Assembly (NCBI RefSeq): GCF_014529535.1 | Contig: NW_023504022.1 | Span: 3,344,986 to 3,408,985, forward strand | DNA: 64,000 nucleotides | Direction of reading: 5' to 3' | From: Bradysia coprophila | Taxonomy: Eukaryota > Arthropoda > Insecta > Diptera > Sciaridae | Shown here: piece by piece, positions 44,360 through 55,134 of the stretch | Layout of the letters: each line of letters starts with the position of its first letter | Position numbering within the stretch: the first letter of the stretch is position 1 | Position numbers and translations under genes: made by a program | Notes under the pieces: generated by a model | Seen by the model: only the letters and a program-made list of their open reading frames with translations | Databases searched by the model: none | What the model was told of the DNA's origin: nothing

Positions 44360-45360
44360 AGCCCCGTACGAAGTACGAAGGGGCTTATAGGATTACGATG
44401 CCGTGTGTAATTGATGGAATTCGAAGCAGACGGTAAGGGCAAAGTGTTTGCCTATGTTCATAGATGACGAATCCGCAATAAAAATTTGGTCCGTCTGTCC
44501 GTCTGTCTGTCACGTCGATATCTTGAGTAAATCAAATCCGATTTAAAATTTTTTTTTTCCCTGAAAGATAGTCAAAATAGTGAGGCTAAGTTCGAAGATG
44601 GGCATATTCGGGTCGGCCCTTCGTGAGTTAGGGCCACCTAAGTGATTTAAGGTCTTTTGGTGATATTTATGGCAAAATAAACGATGGAAATGTAAATGGG
44701 TATTGTCAATACCAATCCAGGAAAAAAAAGTTTTTTAAAATCGGGTGAGTGGACCGTGAGTTAGGGCCCTAGAAGTGAAAAGCTACTAGGGCCCTATGTG
44801 TATTTTACATAGAACTCAAGTAAATTTAATCTGTTTTTCGTAATTTTTGTTTCATTTGGAAGGTAATCGAACGCCGAATAGAAAGTTGTTGAAAAAAAAA
44901 AAAAAAAATTGGGTCCTTGGACTAAGGCCGTTACTAGGGCCCTATGTGTATTTTACATATAACTCGAGCAAATTTCATCCGTTTTTCGTAATTTTTGTTT
45001 CATTTGGAAGGTAATCAAAGGCCGAATAGAATGTAGTTGAAAAAAAAATTAAATTTGGATCCTCGGACTGAGGCCGATACTAGGCCCTATGTGTATTTAT
45101 ACTCAATAAAATAAAATTTTAGGGCGATTTGAAATTTTTGTTTTATTTGAAAGGAACGTCGTACGGGGCTTCGTAATTGCGCTATGCGCAATTTCTAAGA
45201 TGTACACATTACATAATAATTTTACTTTACCTACTTTAACCGGCGCATAGGCTTACGGTCAAAGTAGGGTGACAGACGCACTAGGGTCACGTACGCAATA
45301 GATATACGGGTTTGTACGGGGCTCAGTCGCAGCAAACGCTCCGACTGTTCTGATGGCTCG
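44360..45360 (+). mobile_element. AGCCCCGTACG family, clean single copy, 1,001 bp
   Basis: Defines the family. 5' end AGCCCCGTACGAAGTACG, (GTCCGTCT)n at about 44,489-44,509, GGTCGGCCCTTCGTGAG, two to three 145-bp-type units, TTGCGCTATGCGCAA, then GTACGGGGCT (the complement of the 5' end) followed by AGTCGCAGCAAACGCTCCGA and the 3' end GATGGCTCG. Flanked by five T on the left and three T on the right. The matching arm of the host element has six T at the empty site, so insertion duplicated at most two T. No coding capacity. Confidence 0.85.
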
Positions 45361-46096
45361 TTTGTTTTCGATTTGTTGATTTTAAGAGCACTTTCCTTAT
45401 TCGAAATTTATAAAAATTATCAATTGAAGCATCTTGTAAACAATTTATTGAATCGAATAAATGAAACAATTTCGGAAATATTGAGAGCTCTGGTTTAATA
45501 GGTAGGCAAAAAACATTTTCACAAAAAAATCTAATGAGACAATGAAAACCGTTTGACGTTTGTTGATTGCGAATGTGAATGCGTACGAGCAGTGTATTTT
45601 TAGATTGACGAATTTTCAGGATTGAATTATGAATTAAAAGTTGTGACGAATTAATGGAAAATTATTAATTTAGATACTTTGCCTACAGTATTATCAAATT
45701 AATTAAATTTTTCTTTTAAAAAAGAAAAGAACAGAATGAGTTCTGTACGGAAACAAATCACTCGAACACAAAGCAAAATTCACGATTTAACGGCCAAATT
45801 AGGGCTTATTATATACGAACACATCTGAAACCTATAAAATTTAGAATACTTTGAAACAATTTTAACACAAAACTAGAAGCTGTTTCAGTCCTTGTTACAC
45901 CAAACCGAAAGAAAATGTTAAAATTGAAACGCACTCGACAAAACCAACAAATCAACAAAAAATCAATCAGATGTCAATTGCGTAGCAGTCGCTGTTTCTC
46001 CAAGCACTCGCGTTCCACGCATTCCACATGACATTTGGTATCTGTGTTAAATAAATTAACTACGATCATGACCATATTTGTATGTTACACATAGTA

Positions 46097-47259
46097 GAGA
46101 TCAAAACCATTTTTAGAACGAAAAATTAATTTTAAAAAAATCTTTCGAACAAATTACACACCGTCTATAATTTCGATTGTTAGAAAGTGTTTTTCTTCTT
46201 TAAAAACTATGTCGTTAAATTGACGAATATCACTGTTTTTTTGTGTGTGTAATTATTTTTGGTTTTAACGAAACGAAAAACAAAAATATTTAGCAAAAAT
46301 GAATGAGACAAGTTAAGAGTTGGTCATATCCCTGTGTAAAGTTAAAAATAAATAAATAAAAAAAAATATTGTGATCTAACACACCCATATCATGGTTCAA
46401 TATAAAAATTATTAAATTTTAATCGCTAATCATGTTTGCATTTCATTATCGGTTGATGTTTTCGTTTTTTTTTTGTTTTCTTTTTTGTTAACAATTTTGG
46501 ATAAACATCGTTTTGCCTTAACATCTAAATTATCTTCCATTTTAGACCATGTATTACAACACTATTATAAGTAGTCGATTGACTGAATCTCAATATTTTC
46601 TGGGTTTTACTTTTCACGTTCGTAAGTAATTTCGGTTTCGATTAGATTTCTTTGCTTTCTCTTCTTTTACTGAAGAAAGAGAATTTTTTATCTGTGCGAA
46701 CATGCTAGGACATTGTTTCTGCACAGTTTTTTTTTCACGATTGAAAGGTAGGAATGAATTAACGAATATTTTTCGAACAATTTTTATGGGTCGATCCAAC
46801 ACAATTACCCACAAATCGCCGTATAAGATTTGGATTCTCCGTATTTACAATCATAATTAGGGGGATACAGCGGAAAGAGAGGTGCAGTTGATATCGAATT
46901 TTCTGAAAACACTTTCAAAAGACGAAGCTGAAACGAATTATATTTTGCATGTTGCTACCAAAAGTCGAGAAGAATTTCCGTCTTTTAATGTCAAAGATTT
47001 AGTCCCATCATTCGAATACATTTTTAGTTGAAATAAATTTTTTAAAGCAGAATCTTGTTTATAAATTGATTAACAAAAAAAAAAAAGAATTTAAAAAAAA
47101 TTGGAGATGACGGGTAAATATAAGAAACTGGCAATATATGCCCCATACGACCAAACTCGGCGCGCTTGCTTCTTACTGTAAACAGTCAAACAAGTTTGGT
47201 TTGACTTTTTTTTCCAAAATATTTTTCAATAAATTTTGTTTGTAAATGTAGATACTTAC
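46097..47259. other. Gene-free stretch, probably intron of the minus-strand gene at its right end
   Basis: No supported gene. A lysine-rich 66-codon minus-strand frame at 46,614-46,814 has no family features. DNA just left of 47,260 is the start of an intron of the gene to the right. Confidence 0.4.
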
Positions 47260-47666
47260 AGCTAACACAGCCTTTAATCCTTCTATCTTTACTTTAGCCG
47301 CGTAAATTTCTCTTCGAAACTTGGATCCAATCGATTTTTCATCCGACTCACACCGTACGATGGCTACCGAGCATTTGTACAAAAGTCTCTTTCTGATCAT
47401 TTTTTGGTCGAGTGGGTCTTCAATTGGAAATGGCGTGTCCTTTCTTTCGGGATGTGAATGTTCAACACTGGTAGGATCGTTGCTTTCGCGTCCTCTACAG
47501 CTTTTTGAAGATCGGGCTCGTCAAAGGTGACAGACAACAACCATTGGTACAGATTTTCGAACGACTCCACGATCGGCATAAGTTTTTCCGCTTCCACTGG
47601 TGACGGAGTGTGATCGTTCCGATTATATTCTTGACCGTTCGACTGAGGGCTGCTTGGGCTTGACAT
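47260..47666 (-). CDS. First exon of an unrecognised gene, with a frameshift
   Basis: Starts at the ATG at 47666-47664 (MSSPSSPQSNGQEYNRND), followed by a helical-looking region (KLMPIVESFENLYQW, DEPDLQKAVEDAKATILPVL). After KER the frame closes (LKTHSTKK then stop at 47,397). One base away the next frame continues DTPFPIEDPLDQKMIRKRLL, KCSVAIVRCESDEKSIGSKF, AAKVKIEGLKAVLA and meets a strong donor GTAAGTATC at 47,259-47,251. One extra A in the AAA run near 47,444 would join the two, so this is a homopolymer indel: either an assembly error or a mutation. No signal peptide, no known domain recognised. The other exons would lie to the left. Confidence 0.5.
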
Positions 47667-48304
47667 AGTTTGCGCACATTAACCGGCAAAATTCGAAAAT
47701 GAACTTTTGACACTGAAAATATTTTTTGGAGAAATTTAGGTTGGACGCATGAATATACTAAAATATTTAAATATTTTGTCATTGTAGTAGTTCCGGGCAA
47801 GGCCGGGGGTATTCCAATAGTTAATCATAAAACATCAGTGTCAGATAGAGACTTACTGTTATAAAATTATACGTTTCATCAATTTCAATTGAATTCATTC
47901 TATTGATTCCATTTGCGACATATCGACGTATCAAAATAAAAAAGAAAACTTTTGCCTACCGGCAAATCCATTGTGTCAACAGGTGCTCATTCATTTAATT
48001 ACTGAAAACGTGGAAACGAAATATTTGTCTTTGCTAAAAATGATAAAAACGATTTGCATGGCGCTGCAGGTTTTACATCCATCGATATTTCATGACTACA
48101 GTTCGAATTTGCATCAATTATTTCATTGATTCATTGACAGACATTTGTTAAAAAAAAAGTAGAAATTATCGGATTGTCTCATTTATTGTCTACATTCATG
48201 GATTCTCTCCATGTTTGAATTCTATTCATAATCGCATTCTGCTCAATCCTCACATACAAAAACTTAAAAATTAATTTCTACTTTCCCTCAATCTATTTTT
48301 TTAG
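47667..48304. other. Intergenic or intronic DNA between two opposed genes
   Basis: Contains the 5' flank of the minus-strand gene and, at its right edge, a polypyrimidine tract with acceptor TTTTTTTAG ending at 48,304. No exon for the N-terminal half of the Txndc5-like gene is seen here. Confidence 0.45.
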
Positions 48305-49021
48305 CGCCTAGCACCCACCCACATGGGACGAATTAGCCAGCGCATTAGAGTACGATGAAACCGTTTCAATATCAAAAATTGACTGCACACTCTACCGACC
48401 GATCTGTTCACAATTCGAGGTGAAAGGTTATCCGACCCTGTTGTGGATCGTTGATGGAAAACGCGTCGAAAAGTCCACCGGCCAGCGAACGCTTGATGAC
48501 CTGAAAGCGTACGTGGAAAAGTCTGCTGGTATTATCGTCAAACGAGCTGCTGAACCAGATGCCGCACAAGCACAAATCAAAGTCGACGAAGCGGTGTTAC
48601 AACTGACCACACAAAGTTTCGATCATGCCATCGAAAAGGGTGTCACGTTCGTGAAATTCTTCGCTCCATGGTACGTAGACTTTTCGTTTTCTTCGTGTTC
48701 TGATTTTCATTAATTTACCGGCTCCTCTTTTCAACTTCTCTCGTTGTGTTCGTTGGGTGCGGTCATTGCAAACGAATGGCACAAACATGGGACGAGCTAG
48801 CTACCAAATTTGTTGATGTAGCCGATGTTAAAATAGCCAAAGTTGATTGTACATTAGCCGAAAGCAAAGAGGTCTGCTCCGAGCAGGATATAAATGGTTT
48901 CCCAACACTGTACATTTACAAAGATGGCGAAAAAGTTAGTGAATACAGTGGCAATCGGTCATTGGACGATTTATTTGAATTTGTGAACAGGCAAATCGGT
49001 TCGAATCGCGATGAATTGTAA
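48305..49021 (+). pseudogene. Txndc5/ERp46-like thioredoxin protein, 3' half, with lesions
   Basis: Resident ER disulfide oxidoreductase family (Drosophila relative: pretaporter). Exon 48305-48670 encodes the tail of one thioredoxin domain (ISKIDCTLYRPICSQFEVKG, YPTLLWIVDGKRVEKSTGQR) and the start of the next (VTFVKFFAPW). Exon 48757-49021 supplies CGHCKRMAQTWDELATKF, GFPTLYIY and the ER-retrieval C terminus RDEL. The active site WCGHC is split by the intron, as usual in this family. Problems: the first exon has a 4-base duplication in GCACCCACCCACATGG that breaks the frame between RLAP and TWDEL, and the intron (donor GTACGT at 48671) ends TTGG, not AG. The 5' half is not found. Either a decaying copy or local assembly errors. 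Confidence 0.75.
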
Positions 49022-50159
49022 AATAAATGTATAAACCGCGTGTGCTGTATGCCTGTGTGTACATTTTTTTAGAGGGTTAACCAACTGAACTGTACTTTAG
49101 TGCACTTGCCTGTCCGGATTGCTCTAAATTATTTAACTAAAATTTGAAATTGTGTACCGTTTCGAGATATTCATTGAATTAAATTTGCAGCACGAAAGTT
49201 GGTATGAAAATTTTGTGGTCTTTCATTGTACCGGTTTGCTGATAAATTTCATTTGAATGCTAGCGGGGTCATATCTTGCCCGACACTAATCGTTGTCTTT
49301 GTTATTATCCGACACAAAGCTTGAAACAGCCCAACTGTGATAGTTTTCTTACACCATCATCTCAGGAGATGGACCAAGGACTTTCGTTCTATGATAGAAG
49401 TTGAAGACGAAGAAGTGGTAAATGATACAGACAGTAATGTTCTCCCATAATTTGTGAAAAAAAGTCTCGCAAAAGAAAAGAAGTTCTGAGCAGTTTTCGT
49501 ACAGCTCACAGTTGTCACATGGTTCCAAAATCATCTACTAGCTAAATGAAAGAAATTATTAGATTAAATTCAACCTTCCGCCTAACACTTGTATGAATGG
49601 ATCAGCTGAAAAACGGCTGAAGCAAATTCTTGTCTAAATTTCACTGACGTACACTGTAGATAAAATTACTAAATAAGAGAAAATTAGTGAATGTATTTCA
49701 ACGGGAAATTTGTATCCCAAAAGACTAGACTTAGATTTTAAAAGTACAGTCGTGATCATGGTATGTAGAGTAATCTCATGTACAGAGCATATCTTAGCAG
49801 TATTTTTCATTGTAGTATAATACAGGTATGGTCTAATGTCGGCCCGGAGAAAACATAGAGACTTTGTACATGCACTCGTGTTTATATTATTTTAAAATTG
49901 TGAGTAAATTGTAGATCGTACCTGTTCAGTACCTTTATTGCGTAGATGTACTTCACGGAGTTAACATTTTTTCTTCTATTTGTTAAGATGGAAACCTTAT
50001 CGATGTACCTCACTGTTGAGTTTCAAATCTTCTATTTTCGACCTTTTTCTTAAAGATTGTCTGTTTGATTTGTGTTTATGTAAAAGCTAGGGAAGTGAAG
50101 TGTGCGATCAAAATAAATAATTTAGAATTGTCTCTTACTTTACATTAGACTATTCTGAT

Positions 50160-50190
<31 letters not shown>

Positions 50191-50354
50191 GAAGGAAATG
50201 TAAGTCGGGCCAGTTTTTTTAAATTGCCTTGAAGGATGTGTCAAAATTTATGTGAAAATATTTAATGAGAACCACCTCAAGGCAAGTAATAACAATTCAG
50301 TACAATCTTGTTGTGATTAGAGAGAGATCAGTAAATATAATTTGCCTTAAGTGC
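49022..50354. other. Gene-free stretch
   Basis: AATAAA at 49,022-49,027 overlaps the stop of the Txndc5-like gene. A (GA)n microsatellite lies at 50,160-50,190. Nothing else supported. Confidence 0.45.
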
Positions 50355-50490
50355 CCATTCCACTTAAAAAAAGTACTCCGTGAGAGAGCCGTTAGAGCGC
50401 CGTGAGAGAGCAAGCTGTCAAATAAACAAAGAAAAATTGAAAAAATTCAATTTTGTCTCTCACACGGAGTACTTTTTTTGGTAAGAGGAA
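50355..50490. mobile_element. MITE-like inverted repeat, AAAAAAGTACTCCGTG
   Basis: AAAAAAAGTACTCCGTGAGAGA and TCTCTCACACGGAGTACTTTTTTT-type words (each given in part) face each other around 90 bp. No clear target duplication. Confidence 0.55.
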
Positions 50491-50789
50491 ACTAAGCATT
50501 ACGGTACTTATCATTGAATGTTTTCATTAGCCCAATTCCCGTCAGTATTTAACGGAGCTGATAAATTTAACTCTATTGTAAAATTCGGTTACATTTATAC
50601 GTCGTTAAATTTACTGTAGCTCGACACTATTTTTTTGATCGGAAAAATTCAACTGACAGTTGTTAAATCCCTCAAACTAATAGAAGTCAAAATAAGTGGT
50701 TTGAAATGGTTATTTGGATCACAAGGGACGAAAGTAAAAAAATTCAATCGCACAGGTTGAATTTTTTTACGTCGTGCCATGTGATCCAC

Positions 50790-51182
50790 ACAACTTTTCA
50801 TTACAACAACTACGAAAATTGTAATTTGAGCTTCCTTATAATGTTTCAACTGATGAAATTTACCGAAATAAGTTGAAATATGCGGGGGTCCAGGGGGCGG
50901 CAGCCCCCTGGTAAAAGAAAAATGTATAAATTATTGGCAACGTTCTTTTCTATCACAACAATCACAGTGATCACAACGACACCAGACGGAACACATGTTG
51001 TTGCTGTCATGTACTTTCGCATCCTCGTTTGAGGGGCGAAAGTACTTTCGCTCCTCTGTTGGGAGGCGAAAGTATTTTCGCACCTCTTGTGATGTCGTGG
51101 CTAACTGAGAGTTGAATTTTTATACTTTCGCATCTCATTCGGGAAGCGAAAATTACAACTTTCGTAGTTGGTGTAATGAAAA
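50790..51182. repeat. Element with GC-rich hairpin and ACTTTCGC repeats
   Basis: TCATTACAACAACTACGAAA at 50,797 faces TTTCGTAGTTGGTGTAATGA at 51,160. In between are the GC hairpin CCAGGGGGCGGCAGCCCCCT (50,891) and four to six ACTTTCGC(A/T)CCTC / GAGGGGCGAAAGT words at 51,010-51,150. Probably a foldback element; class unknown. Confidence 0.5.
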
Positions 51183-51185
51183 TTG

Positions 51186-51376
51186 TATTTTCATGCTTCG
51201 GGGCCGAAAATGAGGGCAATTTTTCGAATTTTCTCGGGTTTCCGGCCCTCTGCATGAAAACTCACATGTGCACCTGTTTGGGACGGTTGATTTAAGGCAC
51301 TTTCGCTTGTAAGCCTCACTTCGTTCGGCCTACAATCCGCGAAATTGCCTAAAATCAATCGTCCAAAACAGGTACA
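51186..51376. repeat. Dispersed inverted repeat family, complete copy
   Basis: Both arms are present: CTGTTTGGGACGGTTGATTT and, reversed, AAAATCAATCGTCCAAAACAG, around TTCGCTTGTAAGCCTCACTT. The left extension ATGCTTCGGGGCCGAAAATG and CCGGCCCTCTGCATGA is shared with 39,770. Confidence 0.65.
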
Positions 51377-52172
51377 CAAATGACTATTCCTTGTCACTGA
51401 TCATAACAATCTATAGACTGTTTAAGTAGATCACTTTTGATCAGGTGAATTTAACTGAGCTTAACTCACGATTTATTTCATTCACTAATTTTTGTCAGCT
51501 GACCCCAAAGACAAGGTAAATTTAACTGGCTTTCGCTCTCCTTAAGCACAAACCGCACTACACTCCGTTTACAATGGAACAATGGAAATAACAATTTTAA
51601 TATCTATTTTCAAAGCGTTCACTGAACGGATAGTGTTCGGTTTCAAGCGAGAAGTCCGAAAACCAGTTAATTATGACTTGCTGCAGTGCTTGTCTTTGCA
51701 TTTTTCGATATATGATTTTGACATATCCCGCAATGATATGAAGAATTTAAAATTTAACTGGCCTAAATTATATGTAACTCTCTCACATCATAACAGTCTA
51801 TAGTTACAGGCAGTGACATTTGAACATGAATTTGCTTAAGATGTTTTTCAGCTGATCCCGCTGATCTACACAATGTATACGTCTTTATACAGTTCTACCA
51901 CTACCAGGAGCGCGCGTGCATGTAGCAGATTCAACTATTTTGATTGTGTTGGATCAACTGAAAACTGAAGCAGATTCATGCTGCAATTTTACTGCCTCTG
52001 CTAACAATTTTCAACGTCAATATTTTGACCAGTTTCATGAGCAAGCACTCTGACCTCTTGTCATTAGTACTTTTCATGACTAGACGAAACGGATTTTTCT
52101 AACTTGTAATGATTGTTTATATGCGTTGGTGAGCTTTCAAAAGCTCGTAGATTAGAAATACAATAGTTATTT
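51377..52172. other. Gene-free stretch
   Basis: Nothing supported. A 73-codon frame at 51,582-51,803 has no family features. Confidence 0.4.
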
Positions 52173-52545
52173 GTGTATCTGTTTTGGACAATTGATTTTA
52201 GACAATTTCGCGAGTTGTAAAAGTTGTAAAGTACATGCGAAAAAGCCTAAAATCAATCGTCCAAAAATGATACTCAAAAAATTTTTTACCGAAAACCAGA
52301 GAAAAATCTCAAAGCTCCAATATTTTCGGTCCTGACACATGAAATACATAGTTATTTGTGTATCTGTTTTGGACAATTGTTTTTAGGCAATTTCGCGAGT
52401 TGTAGCCCGAACGAAACTACATGCGAAAGTGCCTAAAATCAATCGTCCAAAACAGATACTCAAATAATTTTTCATGTAAGGGGTCGAAAACCCGAGAAAA
52501 ATCTCGAAACTCCCTCATTTTCGGCCCCGACACATGAAAAAGAAG
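52173..52545. repeat. Two tandem copies of the dispersed inverted repeat family
   Basis: CTGTTTTGGACAATTGATTT at 52,180 and CTGTTTTGGACAATTGTTTT at 52,365 start two copies in direct orientation. Each continues with AATTTCGCGAGTTGTA and the complementary arm, and each ends with ATTTTCGG and TGACACATGAAA or GACACATGAAA. Confidence 0.6.
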
Positions 52546-53864
52546 TTTACAACACTCGACAGCTCTTTTTAAAAACAAAGACACAAATGCAATGCGGTCT
52601 TTCGGCTTAAAACGGCAGTAGGACGATCATTTTTATTGAGTCGTGAGCAGGAAAGCAATAATAAACAAAACGAAAAAATAATATTCGAACTCTTCATCAT
52701 AATAATCAAAATCTTGAAAATGACGAACTGATAACACATGCAACACGCAACATTCCGCCTGATCGAACGCTTTATTAGTTCAACCTACGTAATACGTAAC
52801 GAATTACCAGGGTCGGGTTGTAATAATTTTATTTATTATTGAATAAGAAAAATGAAGCTAGATGTTTTCTCGGCGAAAAATTTAATTTGATTTGTTACAT
52901 AATGTATGTGAAACATATTTTATAGTTTATTTTAACGAAGGATAATAAAGAACGAAACAGCATAATATTTAAAAACAAATTACATTCGAGTTATTTCAAG
53001 TAAAAAAAATTGCCTGCGGGCTGCAAACTTCACACGTTTGATTTTTTTTACTTTCGCCCCTTGTTATGCAAAATACTATTTATATTGTGATTCAATAACA
53101 CTAACCGCTTTTTTCATTGTCACGAATCGTTCTTAACTAAACCTTTTTATTTCAAAAAAATCGACACAAAATACGAAACTGAATGACTTTCTACTCACCC
53201 TTGATTTATTTAAACAACACACCGATCACAATTGAAATGGCACCACAATTTTAATTACTTTGAAAATTAAAGAAATTTCTTGAACAACGATTGGGAGAAT
53301 AATTTTTATTGACAAACATTCAACAAACTTGGATAAACTCCGATAGCTTGGATAATAAAATGCGAAAAATATGAAAGGTGTATGTCTTCAGTGGATGTAA
53401 AACTTTGGTTTTGAGCGCGAAATTTCAAAAACCAGATGGATTTACCTTGATGCGTCAGATTAACGTTTTCTTTGCTATGAAAATATTTTTTCTTATTTTT
53501 AAAGGTGTTCTGTCCTTGTGTTCTGAAGGTGTTCTGATGTACATATGACTGAGGTTCATGTCGATGTTTTATTTACAGCGTAAAATGTAAGCTAGCAGGT
53601 GTCGGATCAATCGGTGTCAGAATTCTTAAGTTATTTGTCACAAGTCAGCATGGCCTGTTCGCGCTGATGTTTTAAATGGTTCTATGTTGTAGATGGATAC
53701 TAAGCGTGAACAAAAACCAGACCTGTTTAAATCTTAATTCATTAAAAAAATATGAATTGAGAAAAATCTAGAGTACAACTTCTATCCCGAACTAAAATCC
53801 CTGTCATCCCTGTTTTTTCAACCCTACAATGCGGCAACTCATAGACCGAATTGTTTTGTTTGTT
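52546..53864. other. Gene-free stretch
   Basis: No gene. TTTTTACTTTCGCCCCTTG at 53,048 is a single word related to the 51-kb element. Confidence 0.4.
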
Positions 53865-54312
53865 CAAACTTGGCAGTCGTTCGTCATGAGTAAGTATTGA
53901 ATGGCATAAATTGAATTTAAGGGAAATTACTCTTCCGTTAACCATTTTGCAGTTGTGATGACGGTGACCACGATTTAATTTTCTATTTGAATGAGAGACC
54001 AACATTGGTTCCCGGCTGCGATCAACAAAACGGTGTATGCAAGTTGAGCGTCATTGTGGAACGGTTTCAACGTCGGTGTCAATTGCGAGGAAGTATTCTG
54101 CAGTAACTTGTAAAGTACCTTTTGATGCGAACATGCAGCATCAATTTCTGTACGCTGGGTTTGTGCTGTCCTTTGCTATTTTTTGACCCAATAAAGATAC
54201 AATTATCAAACACAAGTTACGTTTGCCAACAAAGTCAGAATATTGAAGTTGTTCGCTCTCGATTTAAATACGGTCAGTGATTGAATCAGCCACTTTTATG
54301 GGGGCTGGTTTA
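53865..54312 (+). pseudogene. Partial duplicate of the Mipp-like gene 3' end
   Basis: Corresponds to the last bases of exon 4, intron 4, exon 5 and the 3' flank of the gene at 30,283 (original 31,657-32,105). Intron 4 is kept, so this is a DNA-level duplication, not a retrocopy. In exon 5 the bases ATTCG after GGTTTCAACG are missing, which shifts the frame before the conserved NCEEVFC end. The intron also carries an insertion (GTATTGAATGGCATAAATTG). About 22 kb from the source, same orientation. Confidence 0.88.
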
Positions 54313-55134
54313 ACACTAACTTCTGAGAATCGATATTGAGTTCTATCGACTGAATGAAATTTTTATTGGGAATGAAAAATGATTTATCAAAAGGACCATA
54401 TCAATTTAATGCTTTGTTTAAACCACGAAGTATTAGAATTTAAATTCTAAACTGGCATAATTGAGTAGATTTAATATTTTTCAAAGTTCGGTCCAGCTCA
54501 GATTTCAAACGTCACCCAAAAAATTCAACAAATGTGAATTATCAACAATTTTTCGAATTTTTGATAAATTCACCACTTGCTGAATTTTAGGCTAGCATCA
54601 CACTCATACATAAGAAAGTAGACACCTGTAAAACTGGCTCACAAGTTCGGAACAAGACTGTAAACCTTTTAAAAATTTACGTGACCTTCCCAATCTTTAT
54701 AGCCTTGGATAATATGGCAGATTTTGATAATAAAGAATTCACCTCTCGTCATGGGACAAGTGGGTTGGCGGCCAACCCTTGGCCTGTAGAGGCGGCACAT
54801 TTTTTTCATAGTACTTCATTCTCTGCGGCTTATTTTCTTATAAACCAACTTCACATTTGTCATTACAGAACAAATGTCACCATATGAAGTTGGTTCACAT
54901 GAAAAAAAGCGCAGTGACAGCAGTAATTTTATGACAGAATGTACTAAAATATGGGAAAACTCTATTACATTTCTTCTTAGTTTCTAAACATCATTCTCCT
55001 ATTACGTGATGATTTGATGAATTTTTTCATATGTAATGTAGAAAAGGTGTGTCTCCGCGTATCTAATAAAATGGAGATCTGCGTAACCTTTTCCTTTATA
55101 GCCTCAGGCAACATTACAAAAATAAATTCACCCA
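54313..55134. other. Gene-free stretch with a small inverted repeat
   Basis: ACCAACTTCACATTTGTCAT at 54,844 faces ATGAAGTTGGT at 54,883 (with GAACAAATGTCAC between). No gene. Confidence 0.45.

Larger units (their letters stand above)
41128..46096. mobile_element. Element with inverted repeats of about 0.7 kb, two later insertions
   Basis: TACTATGTGTAACAT at 41,128 faces its complement ending at 46,096. The arms match (with few differences) for roughly 700 bp: left 41,128-41,684 plus 42,384-42,560, right 44,320-44,359 plus 45,361-46,096. A retroelement fragment interrupts the left arm and an AGCCCCGTACG element interrupts the right arm; each arm preserves the empty site of the other's insertion. 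Centre 42,565-44,315 is single-copy here, without a convincing gene. Without the insertions the element would be about 3.3 kb. Confidence 0.82.

Noticed and set aside
44360..45360. Canonical Helitron
   Set aside because: There is a small hairpin near the 3' end, but the ends are not TC..CTRR, and insertion is in a T run, not between A and T with a fixed 3' end.
41128..46096. LTR retrotransposon interpretation of the long repeats
   Set aside because: The repeats are inverted, not direct, and there is no primer site or polypurine tract.
46614..46814. Lysine-rich minus-strand frame as a gene
   Set aside because: Too short, no motifs, no splice context tying it to the exon at 47,260-47,666.
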